Part shown: piece after piece, positions 33,415 to 45,469 of the stretch
Position numbering within the stretch: the first letter of the stretch is position 1
Layout of the letters: each line of letters starts with the position of its first letter
NCBI GenBank assembly: GCA_017893485.1
Contig: JACEHZ010000203.1
Location: forward strand, 248,001-312,000
Direction of reading: 5' to 3'
From: Hemerocallis citrina
Taxonomy: Eukaryota > Streptophyta > Magnoliopsida > Asparagales > Asphodelaceae
Length of the DNA: 64,000 nucleotides
Translations under genes and position numbers: made by a program
The notes under the pieces: model-generated
What the model saw: the letters and a program-made list of their open reading frames with translations, nothing else
Told to the model about the DNA's origin: nothing
Database searches by the model: none

Positions 33415-34514
33415 CTCCTAACCTCGTCGATTAGATCCAAGTTGGCTCTGAGATCCGTTGACTTGTTCTCTTCGTCGAAGGCCATGATCCTGGGCGAAGG
33501 GATCCCGATCTCTAAGGGGATAACTGCCTCTGTGCCATAGGTTAGGTTGAACGGTGACCTGCCCGTGGGGATTCTCTTCGTCGTCCGGTGCGCCCAGAGT
33601 ACACTCGGTAACTCGTCGACCCACAGGCCCTTGGATGAATCGTCTAACCGCTTCTTAAGGCCGTTAAGGATTTGACGGTTCGTGTTTTCAGCCTGGTCGT
33701 TTGACTGAGGGTGACATATTGATGAGAAGCACTGCTGGACACCGATGTCTTCACAGAACTTTTGAAAGTTCTTGCCTGCAATTTGGGTCCCGTTGTCTAT
33801 GATAAGTACTTGCGGGATCCCGAACCAGCAGATGATGTGCTTCCAAAAAAATTGCTGAGTTTGGTGTTCTGTGATCGTTGCCAGAGGCTCTGCCTCGATC
33901 CATTTGATGAAGTAGTCGATGACCACCACAAGGAACTTCCTTTGGCCCGTCGCTTTTGGAAAAGGGCCGACCAAGTCCATCCCCTACATAGCAAAGGAGG
34001 TCAGACTGGTCAGGGAGTGGAGGTTGGCTTGTGGAAGCCTTTTTACCGAGGAGAATCTTTGGCAAGAGCCGCACCTTTTTACGAGGTCTTAAGCGTCTTG
34101 TAACATGGTCAGCCAGTAGTACCCGTGGCTGAGGGATTTTCTGGCGAGTGACCTGCTCCCCATGTGATACCCCCCGATTCCTTCATGCAATTCCTTTAGA
34201 GCGTACTTGACCTCATCGGGGGCCAGGCAGCAAAGGTAGGGTCTGCCGTCCATCGTCGTGTACGAGCGCTTGATGAGTGTCTCGTTGATTATGATGAACC
34301 TATCTGAATGGATCCTAGTCCTTGTAGCCTCGGCCCGATCCTGAGGAAGCTCGTCCTTGGACAAAAACTTTCGGATGGGAGTCATCCAGTTGTCCGGCTG
34401 AGGTTCGGTGACGAGGCAGAGGACTTCGGGGAGGTCGATGCTAGGCTTGAGGAGAACTTCGATCAGAACAATGCAGTCGAGCCCTTCGAAGGACGATGAG
34501 GCGAGTTTTGACAA
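33415..34514 (-). pseudogene. Tat integrase, zinc-binding and catalytic domains
   Basis: The zinc-binding part lies at 34089-34250 (ELHEGIGGYHMGSRSLARK...GYYWLTM), followed by stops. The catalytic core at about 33415-33990 contains MDLVGPFP, LIIDNGTQ and SNDQAENTNRQ, keeping the D,D,E residues, then a SPFNLTYGTEAVIPLEI block typical of Tat/Athila integrases. It is cut at 33415 by the 12-kb element and resumes at 21420. Intact integrase joins element DNA to the chromosome; this one has frameshifts and stops (for example TAG near 33984). Confidence 0.85.
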
Positions 34515-35404
34515 GGAGTCAGCCTGGGCATTTTGCTTCTAGAGATCCATTCCACCGAGGAGTGATCGAATGACGTCAAGAGCTGTTGGACTATCACCAA
34601 GTATCGGTCCATTCGAGCATCACGAGCATCGTACTCCCCCGTGATCTGGTTGACCAAGAGCTGGGAGTCGCTAAAGGCCTTGATTTGTCTGGCCCCCGCC
34701 TTGTGGGCCAGGGTAATAGCCTCATATTCTGCCTCGTTGTTCGAAGCTGGGAAGTTTAGGCGGAGAGAATACTGGAGAATGAAGTTGTCGGGACCTTTGA
34801 GGATGACACTCGCGTCGCTTTCCACTTCGCAAGATGAGCCATCGATATAAACTTCCCAGATCAGATCTGGCTCTTGAATGTCGGATGGCTCGGAGATAAT
34901 GCATTCCGTGATGAATTCGGCGAGGGCCTGCCCCTTAATGGTTGTCCTGGCCTGGTAGCTTATATCGTACTGGCTCAGTTCGATCGACCACTTGACTAAG
35001 CGGCCAGAACTTTTGGACTTGTGGAGGACGGTCTTGAGGGGCTGGTCGGTGAGGACCTGAATAGAGTGGGCGTGGAAGTAAGGATGGAGCTTTCGCGCAG
35101 CCATTACCAGGGCATATGCCACCTTTTCCATCCTTGCGTATCTTGTCTCGGTCGAGAGCAAGACTTTGCTTACATAGTAGAGAGGCTTCTGAACACCTTC
35201 TTCTTCCCGGACGAGCACGACACTGAGTGCATTTTCCGAGGCTAGTGGTACAGAAAGAGGGGTTCGGCCGGTTCTGGTTTGTGCAGGAGTGGAGTGTTGG
35301 CGAGGTAGGACTTCACCGGTCGAACGCCTGTTGCTGGGGGTTGCCCCATTCGAAGCCTTTTGCTCCCCACAAAATCTTGAAGAATGGGAGGGACTTCTCT
35401 CCAA
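34463..35404 (-). pseudogene. Tat RNase H plus second (archaeal-type) RNase H domain
   Basis: First part: PLYYVSKVLLSTETRYARME and LTDQPLKTVLH, from the connection/RNase H region behind the RT. Second part: EVYIDGSS, NNEAEYEA and FSDSQLLVNQ, a second RNase H with the D, E, D order. Dual RNase H is a marker of the Tat lineage. The joint to the RT near 35290-35320 is frameshifted. Confidence 0.85.
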
Positions 35405-35842
35405 ACTTGGAGAGTAAGCGGCCGATGGCCACTAGCCATCCCATGAGTCGTTGAACCTTCTTAATATTTCTGAGAGGGGCCATGTCGATTATGGCATAGA
35501 TCATCTCAGGATTTGCCTCTATGTCGCGCTGGCTAAAGACAAACCCGAGAAGTTTCCCCGAGGAGACGCCGAAGGCACAATTTGTGGGATTGAGCTTCAT
35601 GTTGTGGGACTAAAGGACGCCGAAGGCTTCCTCGAGGTCGGTGACATGGTCTTGCCCTCGTTGGCTCTTGATGAGTATGTCTTCGATGTATACCTCCATG
35701 TTACGACTGATCTGTTCTTTGAAAACTCAGTTGACAAGCCTCTGGTAGGTGGCTCCGGCATTTTTGAGCCCGAAGGGCATGAATCGGTAACAGTAGAGAT
35801 CCTGGTCAGTAACGAAGGACGTTTTGACGATGTCCGGAGGGA
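35313..35842 (-). pseudogene. Tat reverse transcriptase, C-terminal half
   Basis: Resumes after the solo LTR with RFMPFGLKNAGATYQRLVN, then a stop, then VYIEDILIK, where the family has Y-[VI]-D-D: the first catalytic Asp has become Glu. KLNPTNCAFGV and KKVQRLMGWL follow. Several stops (including near 35610 and 35725) confirm decay. Confidence 0.85.
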
Positions 35843-35847
35843 ACATC

Positions 35848-38800
35848 TGTAACACCCTTTTTTTTGTGAAAACTAAACCTCTAAATTCAATTCTTTCAAT
35901 TTCTATATCACTTTAAACATAAACTAAGATAGATATATTTCAAATAAAATTTTGGCAGAGTCCCCTGAAATTTCTGCCCCGAAACACAAAAAACTTACGG
36001 AATTCTGCTCTAAATTCCGTAGCTCACAACACAGGCAATATAATCATGGGCTCCCCAGACCAAAATGAGCAGAATCACACAAGTAATATAAATATCATGC
36101 TCTGGGGGCCAAACTCATAACATAATATCAATTATCAATTAAAAACCATAAATTTCCTTTAAAAACTTATATAAGTAATAGAAAAACTGAATAAGAACTT
36201 TCCGAAAACCAAACACATAACCCAATACTCCACAACGAGGTGGGTACGGGCTTTCTTACCTCATCACAGTACTATATCTATATATGTTCACTTTAGCACA
36301 AATTAATACATCAATTGTCCATGTTTTTTTATATACTAAATACATAAATAATCTATCATCTCAACAAAATATAATTCCTAACTCTATAACTACCTCACCG
36401 GGCTGCTAACAAACCTGCAGGAGAGTTAGGGTTGTCCACCCTCAAGAAGGGACCCGCCTAACCCCCAGAAAACAACAGGGGTTAGCCATTTCTGGTGTGA
36501 GTATAACCATTAATCTAATAAATAAATTAAATTGTATAAAGAAAATAAATTAAACTTACAAACATCAAGTTAAGATGATGCAACCTGAAATCTGATCATA
36601 AAAACATTACCAATACGATTTTATATCAAAATACTCTTCAGATCTGCATCCAATTATGTAATTACCCATACTTCCCACATTTCACTAAATACTTCACATC
36701 GACCTCGTATATATCCTCATTTTACATTAGCATAATACGAATTCACATACAGTCCATTACTTTTCAATTTGAATTCCCTAACACGAATTGTCATCTTTTC
36801 ACAATTATTGTCATAACAGCATTTTGTTATTTATATGAATAAAACCACATGATGTTACTGCATCATTTCTTCATCTCTATTTAGCCATGCACTTCATTTA
36901 CTTGTGTTATATTATCAACTCATCCATTCATCCTGGAGGTTGTGCCAAGGCGAGTAGTTCCCCGACACACTTCCAAGGTACACAAACTTGTATCACGGCA
37001 TACTTTCTTTAATAACCATTTTCACAACCACTCTCTTATTACATACATCACCCGCATTCAAACAACAATATCATCTACAACGTCATAACTTCTCATTACA
37101 AGTATTTATTTTATTGAATAACATCACATATCACATCATAAACATATGCATTCATACTCATAATGCCACATTCATTCATATCTCATAACACAAACACAAC
37201 ATCTCATTGCACATTGCAACTTGCTTGCAGTTCATCCCATCATTAACATATCACTTATTTGAATACTCATTCCTATTGCATCAAAAGCATGTTTTATAAC
37301 TCATTCTCAACCCGTTATATCACTTTAGTAATTTCTCATTCTTACAAGTAATGTATCTAATTATCATTTTCACTAATAACACAAATTGCCATTAACTTCA
37401 CTTGCATTCTCATCACAATATACTCCATATCTCAAACATAGGGCAATCACATATCACACCCCAAAGCCGATAGCTTGGATAATAATCACCGCACCCCAAG
37501 TAGAACTTGGGCAATATCACATCACTTTCCAAACCGATAGCTTGGTTATTGATTCACTTCAATTACTTATCATCTTCACTTTACTTAATTCCCCATGTCC
37601 ATTACACATTACCGATATTAGATTAACTACTCACCATCTCACCCTGCGAATTATGCCAAGACAGGTAGTTCCCACCATTTCCACAGAAATAGTGGGCAGG
37701 TAGTTCCTCGACACAATTCCAAGGTGCATCAACTCATATCATACTGTATTTTACTTAATAATCATTTACATGATATAATTACTTCATACTATTCATATTA
37801 ACACACATCCCTTTACTTTTTCATTTTAAATTAACCACATACACTCATATTCCTTCATATTCATTTTTATTCACAACCACTTTCTTTCACATTCACAATT
37901 CACGTTCCACTTTCTTTACTCTCATATTTTTATTTTCATTTAGTTATTTTATTAGTTTGTCGACTAGTGAGCCACAGTATCCTAACATACTGAAAGCCGA
38001 CAGCCCTATAAACATACGGCCCGATGCTCACACAGAGTCTTACTCGTCTGAGGCTACGTCTTCCTCCTAGCCGAACTAGTGAGGGAACCACTAACCCCAA
38101 GTAGAACTTGGGTACTTCCTCCCAGTCGAAGCCAGGGGGGAAAAACCACGACCCCAGGTAACCTGGAAACTTCCTCCCAGCCAAAGCTAATAGGGAAAGC
38201 CACTAACCCCAGATAAACTGGGTACTTCCTCGCGACAACTGTCATCGAGGGAACAACCGGGCCTCAAGCCGATAGCTTGGGCGATAAAAACCACTTACCC
38301 CAAACATAGTTTGGGTCCACTTTCCCCAAGCCGGTCCTTGGGTGTTAGGAGGTCTAGCCCAAACTCCTAGGATTGCTGTGGGTACTGGTCAACAAAACCA
38401 TCTGTTATTAGCATTAATCATTTCATCTTTCCATCTTACTTTATCAACACAAGCATTGCACCTTTGAATTCAATAATTGTCACCACCTTGACTTTAATCA
38501 CGTGAATTAATGACACATTTTATTAGTACATAACATCTTATCTTTTATCTTACCATTTAATGCATATCCGGTGCTCACAATATTAATCATCGTATCATTA
38601 TACCACACTATGCATACACCCTGCCATTCAACAAATAAAATCATCATATCATATTATTGTATAATATTAATGCACCAAGATATTTATTTTGCCATAACAT
38701 CCCACATTAAGAATAGCATGTTATTCATTACCTCATTGTATCATATATAGGCATACACCAAATTATAACATTAACAAAAGAACTACATTATGTTATTCCA

Positions 38801-40809
38801 TATCGTAAAAGTATCAAAATATATACTTCATCACATTATAATATCATACTATTGCTCATTAATTCACTTCGAACATAATTACAGTGTAAACATATACCCA
38901 CTTACTAAGTTCATCAATTATCACATCACGAGTCAATATCATGATATATATATATCACAAACGTACACCACACATGCGGGTTTCCAAGAAAAAGGGGCCA
39001 AAATCACTTATTTCCTCTAATTAAATCTCATAATATCCAATAATAGCATACTAGCTCATACACCATGTTCCATGTAAGTAAAATCACCTATAAGGGCCTA
39101 TATGTCCCAAAACATGCACAAAACATGCACTATAAATACACGGGTTCCAAAACATGATCACAATCACTAATTTCGTCTAATTACATCTTATAACATCCAT
39201 CCATAGCATGCTAGCCCATAAACAAGGCTCCATATATACCAAATTACCTATATCGGCCTATATACCCCCAAAAACATGCACAAAACATGCACGGGGTAAA
39301 AATATGCATAAACAATTTAATATATTTAGTTTTTATACATCAACACATCACATTAACCCATAATATAGGTTTTATATACTTAAAATAGTTAATTTCACCA
39401 AATATCTCAAAAACCCGTTTTCGGACCTTTAAAAATCCGTATTTTCATTGAAAATCAATTTTTGGCATAACTTCTACAAAATATATCAAAAAGCCACAAA
39501 ATAAAATATTTATAGATACAACATACTCACCTGACGGATCGAGCAAACGATGTCCCACATCCGCCCGGTAGCCAGTCGAAGTTCGACTTTTTCCACCTAA
39601 TTGGAAAATTATAGGACCGATTAGCATAAAACTCAAAACTCGACCTACGGACCTCCAAATTTGAATCCGTCTTCACCCACACATCACAAATGACATAAGT
39701 AGGTGAGCTACATCGATAGATTTTGAATTCAGGTCCCATACAAAAACCTACTCATCGATCGGAGGAGCCCTTTAAGGGAAATCCCCAAATATCTACTTGC
39801 GTTCATCCAATTATCCTAATTTCTCAAATTAGGGTTAAATAATAGTAATAAAACTCAAAAACACCTCCGAATCTAACAAATTCTCCCCTAAATCTCGCTC
39901 GGGCATTTCACCGAACACCCGGCGTACACAATACACATACACTCTTTCTCATTCGATTTGATTGAGAATTAAGCCTACAAAACTCATCCTAAATTCATAT
40001 TAATACTTTCATAATATTCTACACCCTCAAATGCATTTTCTACAATTTTTAGAATCGAGTTTCCTACCCGATTTCATAAACCCTAAAATCCGAGTTTATG
40101 CCAAAATTAGAACTTCACATTTTCCTCATGATAATTCAAATCTTCCACTCCGAGCATGTTCTATGCGCACTCTACACCTCCCTACATCAATTTCTAGTAA
40201 AAGAAATGAAAAGCATACAATTTAATAAACTAACATACAATCTCTCATACCTTCTTGAAATCTTCTTGAAAAACCAACACCGCCATGAGCTAAGCACCCT
40301 TCAATAAGCCATCCCCTCAATTTAATTTGAAAATTACGAAGAATAGGAGTGGATTTGGATGGGGAAGAGGGAGGCCGGAGTGAGTGTCGGGGGGAAGAAA
40401 CGGGAAAGGGAAAAGAAAGAAAGAAAGAAGGAAATGGGGAGGAGGGGGTTTTTAAAAATATATTATATATATTAATAATAATAAGGTATATGTACATATA
40501 AGCCCTCCAAATCTGAAATATTACAAATAAACCCCAACTCTTTTCTATAATAATACGAACAATACAAAATACATTAAAATTAACTTATAATAATCCCCCA
40601 AAATTATAAAATAAAATAAACAATATTTATTCACATAAAATCTCAACTCATGGCCCCAATATATCAATAATACCCATCTACCACAAATATCCATACCAAT
40701 ATCAATATTTTAAAAATAAAATAAAATAAGATATAACTTAAAAATAATTCTCACCCCTACAAAATATAAAAATAAATATTTTTGGTATTTTAAAATCTGA
40801 GGTGTTATA
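35848..40809 (-). mobile_element. Solo LTR, 5.0 kb, hairpin-rich, inside the Tat RT
   Basis: Flanked by ACATC at 35843-35847 and 40810-40814. The + strand begins TGTAACACCC and ends GAGGTGTTATA (terminal CA mutated to TA). A minus-strand leader rich in CT (CCCATTTCCTTCTTTCTTTC, about 40440-40340) after an AT-rich TATA-like stretch near 40450 indicates minus orientation. The rest is AT-rich, with blocks of small hairpins at 36459-36485, 37460-37545, 37660-37700 and 38090-38345. It has no coding domain; open frames are short. Confidence 0.85.
38090..38345. repeat. Array of small hairpins with changing stems
   Basis: Two hairpin kinds alternate: CCCAAG-TAGAA-CTTGGG, CCAGG-TAA-CCTGG, CCCAG-ATAAA-CTGGG, CCCAAAC-ATA-GTTTGGG and CCCAAG-CCGGTC-CTTGGG; and between them TTCCTCCC...GGGGGGAA and TTCCTCG...CGAGGGAA. 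Stem sequences differ between units but remain paired. Confidence 0.75.
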
Positions 40810-40814
40810 ACATC

Positions 40815-41790
40815 CGAATCTGATTATAGCCTGAAAAGGCATCCATGAAGGTTAGGAGTTCATGACCCGACGTTGCGTCGATCAGGGCGTCAATGCTCGG
40901 GAGGGGAAAGGATCTTTGGGGCATGCCCTATTGAGGTCCGTGAAGTCTATGCAAATCCTCCAGCTCCCGCTGGTCTTCTTAACCATCACGACGCTAGCCA
41001 GTCACTCGGTGTAGCTGACCTCTTGAATGAATCGGGCGGACAACAGCTTGTCCACTTCCACTTTTACTGCTTATTGCCTCTCTAGGGTGAACTTGCGCCG
41101 CTTCTGATGGATCGGCTTGGAGCCCAGGGCAACACTAAGCCAGTGCAAGATTAGGTCTTCAGAAATTCTGAGCATGTGGGACGGGGTCCAAGTGAAGAGT
41201 TCGATATTGCGGCAGACGCAATCAATTAGACCTGGCTTTAGGTCAGGGGAAAGGGTGCGGTTAACACGGAACCACTTAGACCTGTCTTCTAACTCGAATG
41301 AGACCTCCTTCAATTCCTCCACAGGTTCCGACTTGGGCGGGCTTCTTTCAGGCAGAAGCTCGACTGCATCAAGGGGGAACACCCCGCCTCCGACCGCGGT
41401 CATGTAGCACAAACATGCAGACTCCTGATTCCCTCTCACAATGCCGACCCCGAGGTCAGTGGGGAATTTCAGCTTCAAGTGGTAAGCCGAAGGGACGGCC
41501 TGGAGCGAGTAGAGGTCGGGTCGATCGAGGATGGCATTGAATGTTGCCTTGACGTTGACCACCATGAAGTCCATTGATTCAGTCTGTATGATGGGGGTCG
41601 TGCCGGCTGTTACATCCAGCATCACGATCCCTTCAATTTGCACCGGGACACCTGAGAACCCGTGCAGGGTGTACCCAGCCGGCTTTAGCTTGTCTCGGGG
41701 GAGTTTGAGGTTCTCAAATGCTTCCAAGAAAAGGATGTTGACAGAGCTTCCGTTTTCCATGAGAATTCGGCGGACTTCAAAGTTTGCCAC
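40815..41790 (-). pseudogene. Tat protease and N-terminal reverse transcriptase
   Basis: The protease region has ILMENGSSVNILF; the family pattern is D-[NT]-G-S-S, so the catalytic Asp is Glu here. Further on are the TFNAILDRP block and a stop at about 41070. The RT start follows with MVKKTSGSWRICIDFTDLNR, PFPLPSIDALID and LLTFMDAFSGYNQI, where the first catalytic Asp is kept. The text stops at 40815 where the solo LTR is inserted. Confidence 0.85.
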
Positions 41791-43056
41791 AACGAGGCTG
41801 ATGATGAGAGGTCGCAGTGCAGGAGCCGGACTCCCTCCAGGTCTTCTCCGGAGAAGGAGACCGGCCGCTGCTGAATCTGAGGGGAGGGATGGTCTCGAAC
41901 GGAGTTAACCTCTCGGACGAAGGCCTTACAGGAAGTATTGGATTCCCCTCCCATGGGTCCACCATGGAAGCAATGTAGGATGGCCTGCCCTTCGATTTTC
42001 TCGGGCATGGGGTCCCGCTCGGGTCGTCGGTTGATCGTTCGAGGGGGAGTCAGATTCCTCGGATCCCTCCGATCTCTTGGGTTATCCCGGGTGAACTCCC
42101 TTAGGTACTCTCGCTGGATGAGGGCCTCGATCTCGTCTTTGAGGCCCCAGCAGTTGTCCGTCTCATGCCCATTGTCTCGGTGGAAGCGGCAGTAGAATCT
42201 CTGGTCCCGCTTCTTGTTGTTGCTCAGTCGGGGAGGGAGTCGGACGATCCCTTTATCCTCGATCTCCATCAGGATTGCTGACACGTTCTAGGTCAGCGGG
42301 GTATACCTTTCAAATCGGGGGACCGGAGGAATTCTCTTGAGATTGGCTACCTCTTTTGTGAATTTCTTTGCGGGCTCGACGTCGTCTGCCTTCCGCTTTC
42401 CCTTGCTAATGGATTCCTTGGTGCCCTCAGGGTTTAGAGCCTCTTCCATTCAAATGTACTTCTCGACCCTGTTGAGCAAGTCGGGGAAGTCGACGGGTGA
42501 TTTTTTGGCCAAGGAAGCCTTAAGCTGACCGTGCCAGACATTGTGTCGGAAAGATGCCGAGGCGATGCCTGCAACGAGAGAGGAGACAGACCTCGCCTCG
42601 GTGGTGAACCTCCGAATAAACTCGCTGAGTGATTCCCCTTCCTTCTGTCTGAGGTCCAGAAGGGACGCACTCGTCTTCTCAGCCTTTCTGCTGGTCACGA
42701 AGTAGGCTAGAAAGTTCGCTTCCAACTGGTCGAACGAGAAGACTGAGCTGGGGGTGAGTTTCGAGGACCATTCCTGAGCCAGACCGCGAAGGGTGGCAGG
42801 AAAAGCACGGCATAGGAGGAGATCCGAAGCGCTGTGAATAATCATGAAGGTTTTGAACCCCTCCATGTGATCAGCCGGATCACCCTTGCCGTTGTATGTC
42901 TCGAATTGGGGAGACTTGAAATTTCTGGGAATTTCGGCTTCCAAGATTTGAGTGGAAAATGGGGGTCGGGTCGGTCTATAACCCTGGCCTGGCATCGGCC
43001 CGCCCTCGCCGAGATGAGCGAGGCGGTTCTCCATCTCTCGGAGGCATCGAAGGACG
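41685..43056 (-). pseudogene. Tat gag (capsid core and zinc-finger-like tail)
   Basis: 42450-43034 carries the retrotransposon gag core (QFETYNGKGDPADHMEGFKT, LTPSSVFSFDQLEANFLAYF, LRQKEGESLSEFIRRF). 41685-42284, in a different frame, has YCRFHRDNGHETDNCWGLKDE, the C/H-rich motif at the end of Tat gag proteins. Gag packages the element RNA. Frameshifts (between 42284 and 42450) and the TRIM at 43062 break it. Confidence 0.85.
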
Positions 43057-43061
43057 ACATC

Positions 43062-44263
43062 TGTAATGCCCCTGCCCCTAGCTCAGACAATTTATACAAT
43101 TTATAAGACAAATTAGATACTATGTAGTACTACTGCCCACCACAGGCTGCCTCTCAAAAGTTGGTTAACCGATTAGGTGACTCTTGATCATAGGCTATAT
43201 TATTTATAGTTAATTTTTATTCATGTCATTTTCGATATGGTACTATTCCCATACCACAATTCCCGTGTACAACCAAGTACACACAACAGAGCTCTCTTTG
43301 TCTTTTACTCCCGGGTGGGCCCCCTTGTTTTGCCACGTCAAAGCCAGGCTTTGACGAAGTCAAAGCAAGCAAAATACCAGCACATTGCTGTGCTTTTTAT
43401 CGCGTGCCCCCCCCACATCACATACCATTCATTTACCACATATGAATTCACATATTAATCCATTCATATAACAGCCCCTGTTTATATAGTTATATATATA
43501 TATTTTTGAAAACTACGGGGTGTTACACACACCCCCCTTCAGACTAGTGCAGGATCTCCTTCTAGCCGATGTGGAGCATCTGCTTTTTTCTATCCGCCCT
43601 CTCTGGGCAACCACAGTCACGGAAATCCACCGCCGACTGGGTATATAGTCCTGGAGTCCACCGTCAGACTAACCATAACAAGCAACCACAGTTACGGAGA
43701 TCCACCGCCGACTGGGTCTATAGCCACGGAGATCTACCGCCGATTATGTAGACATGCCCCACACTCGGTGTCGAAAGTCGGCACTGATACCATTTATAAT
43801 GCCCCTTCCCCTAGCTCAGACAATTTATACAATTTATAAGACAAATTAGATACTATGTAGTACAACTGCCCACCACAGGCTGCCTCTCAAAAGTTGGGTA
43901 ATCGATTAGGTGACTCTTGATCATAGACTATATTATTTATAGTTAATTTTTATTCAAGTCATTTTCGATATGGTACTATTCCCATACCATAATTTCTGTG
44001 TACAACCAAGTACACACAACAGAGCTCTCTCTATCTTTTACTCCTGGGTGGGCCCCTTTGTTTTGCCACGTCAAAGCCAGGCTTTGACGAAGTCAAAGCA
44101 AGCCAAATACCAGCACATTGCTGTGCTTTTTATCGCGTAGGTCCCCCACATCACATACCATTCATTTACCACATATGAATTCACACATTAATCCATTCAT
44201 ATAACATGCCCTATTTATATAGTTATATATTTTTTTTTTTTTTGAAAACTACGGGGTGTTACC
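43062..44263 (-). mobile_element. TRIM (terminal-repeat retrotransposon in miniature), 1.2 kb
   Basis: LTRs 43062-43527 (466 bp) and 43795-44263 (469 bp) are close copies around a 267-bp interior. A PBS with one mismatch to initiator tRNA-Met (TGGTATCAGTGCC) lies at 43780-43792 and the PPT GAAGGGGGGTGT beside the left LTR, giving minus orientation. The target duplication is imperfect (ACATC at 43057-43061 versus GCATC at 44264-44268), and the last LTR base is also changed. No ORF, as expected for a TRIM. The interior has three CCACCG(C/T)C(G/A)GACT-like units that match a motif in the solo LTR at 3850-5040. Confidence 0.9.
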
Positions 44264-44415
44264 GCATCCTCTTGGTTAAGCGGGCGGGTTGATCCGTGGG
44301 ATTCGCTGCCTCGGGCTTCTGGCTGAGGGATGGAGTCGTTGCGCATCTCGGTCCTAGGATCACCTCGGATCGCCTGGAGGACCTCATCCCTAAAATTTTG
44401 AAACTCGGCCCTCAT
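44264..44415 (-). pseudogene. Tat gag N-terminus
   Basis: MRAEFQNFRDEVLQAIRGDP and onward to the point where the TRIM is inserted; gag resumes at 43056 with LRCLREMENRLAHLGEGG-like text. Confidence 0.6.
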
Positions 44416-44810
44416 GACAGAGGCTTGCCCTACCGGGTCACGCGATGGTTGAGGTCCTCAGGGCGAGCGGCTGTGTCCCGGCTCCCGTTCTGGGGTCGGC
44501 TGCTTGCCATGGTTCAGGACCGAGTTGGAAGCGGCCCCTCCCGTGGTTCAACTGGCTTGCCGATTTTGGATGAAGCGCTGCAAGTCAGTTGCAATTGAGT
44601 GAGAAGCACCTGGTCCGGGTCTGGCTATATCATTAACCCGCGGTTGATTAAAGCCCTATACATCCGCACAGCTGTGATGGGGAGGAGGATCAGGACGACG
44701 CCCGAAGGTGACGGCCCTCCTTGCTTTCGGAGCCATGAATGAGCTCGGACATGAGATGACGTCCTTGGCTGGGATCGGACTGGCATCAGTACAAAAAAAG
44801 GCTTCCCACA
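44416..44810 (-). other. Tat 5' leader between PBS and gag
   Basis: G/C-rich with scattered stops in all frames. It may include a decayed gag start. No other feature seen. Confidence 0.5.
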
Positions 44811-44820
44811 GACGGCGCCA
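44811..44820 (-). promoter_or_regulatory. Tat PBS (tRNA-Asp type)
   Basis: TGGCGCCGTC on the minus strand, three bases inside the 5' LTR. The first nine bases complement the 3' end of plant tRNA-Asp. Confidence 0.8.
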
Positions 44821-44823
44821 ACC

Positions 44824-45344
44824 TGATGCTGTTTGTTTTTGGGGTGTGGGGGCAACAGGTGTGAGTTCTTGTAATTTGTGTAGCAGAAGATGTGGTACTG
44901 GCGTCGATCCGATCCTAGGCCGTAGGACCAACTCGGAAGAAGCAGGAGAGAGGTGGAGGCCGGGTGCTCGGCTCGGATCCAGTAGCTCGGCTCGGATCTT
45001 TGAGGCTCGGCTCGGGCTTTTATACCTGCACACTGCTTAGAAATACCAGAGAAGTCCCGGCGACAAGCCCTCCGATGATCTGGTCAATCACTGATAAAGC
45101 AACAATAGCTAGGGTTCAGGTGGGAAAAAGTTTATTATCTTTTAAAGTGAGGAGGGGGTCTGGTATTTATAGGCAGGGGTAAATGGGTCTGATACCCTGA
45201 CGGACCGGGTTGGACCCGTTTTCCTGTGGGCCGAATGGGCTGAAGCAAAGCCCGTTTGATCTGCTTTGACCTGATGATCATGGAGGAGCGAAATTTGAGG
45301 GAATCTGATGGCCCAGATGACGCCACGTCATCTACCCCATTTCA
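44824..45344 (-). repeat. Tat 5' LTR (right copy)
   Basis: 521 bp, TGATGCTGTTTG to CCCCATTTCA, with TATAAATA on the minus strand at 45164-45171 and target duplication AGTAC at 45345-45349. Confidence 0.9.
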
Positions 45345-45349
45345 AGTAC

Positions 45350-45469
45350 TAATGTAATAAGAAAAAGTAGTACAATTAGCACTATTCTTTTCTTAAATTA
45401 GACGATGAAGGAACTGAAAAGTCTTGACTAAAAATCCAAAATTTTAGCGGTGCACCAAGAAGTCCTACA
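45350..45469. other. Short flank, no gene recognised
   Basis: AT-rich DNA between the Tat target duplication and the first mini-Helitron. Confidence 0.5.

Larger units (their letters stand above)
7822..45344 (-). mobile_element. Tat-lineage Ty3/Gypsy retrotransposon, about 11.2 kb plus six nested insertions
   Basis: Borders are set by AGTAC at 7817-7821 and 45345-45349 and by LTRs that begin TGAT(A/G)(T/C)TGTTT and end TACCCCAT(A/T)TCA. Reading the minus strand gives: 5' LTR 44824-45344, tRNA-Asp-type PBS, gag, protease, RT, RNase H plus a second archaeal-type RNase H, integrase, a tandem array, a gene on the opposite strand, a second array, PPT and 3' LTR. Two RNase H domains and an antisense gene downstream of pol are hallmarks of Tat/Retand elements. 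All coding parts are decayed. The LTRs (518 bp after removing the guest, versus 521 bp) differ at many sites, so this is the oldest dated insertion here. Confidence 0.9.

Noticed and set aside
40222..40497. Minus-strand ORF of 91 codons, and similar pyrimidine-rich ORFs at 26165-26401 and 32687-32923
   Set aside because: They lie in LTR leaders just behind promoters; composition explains the open frames and no domain is present.
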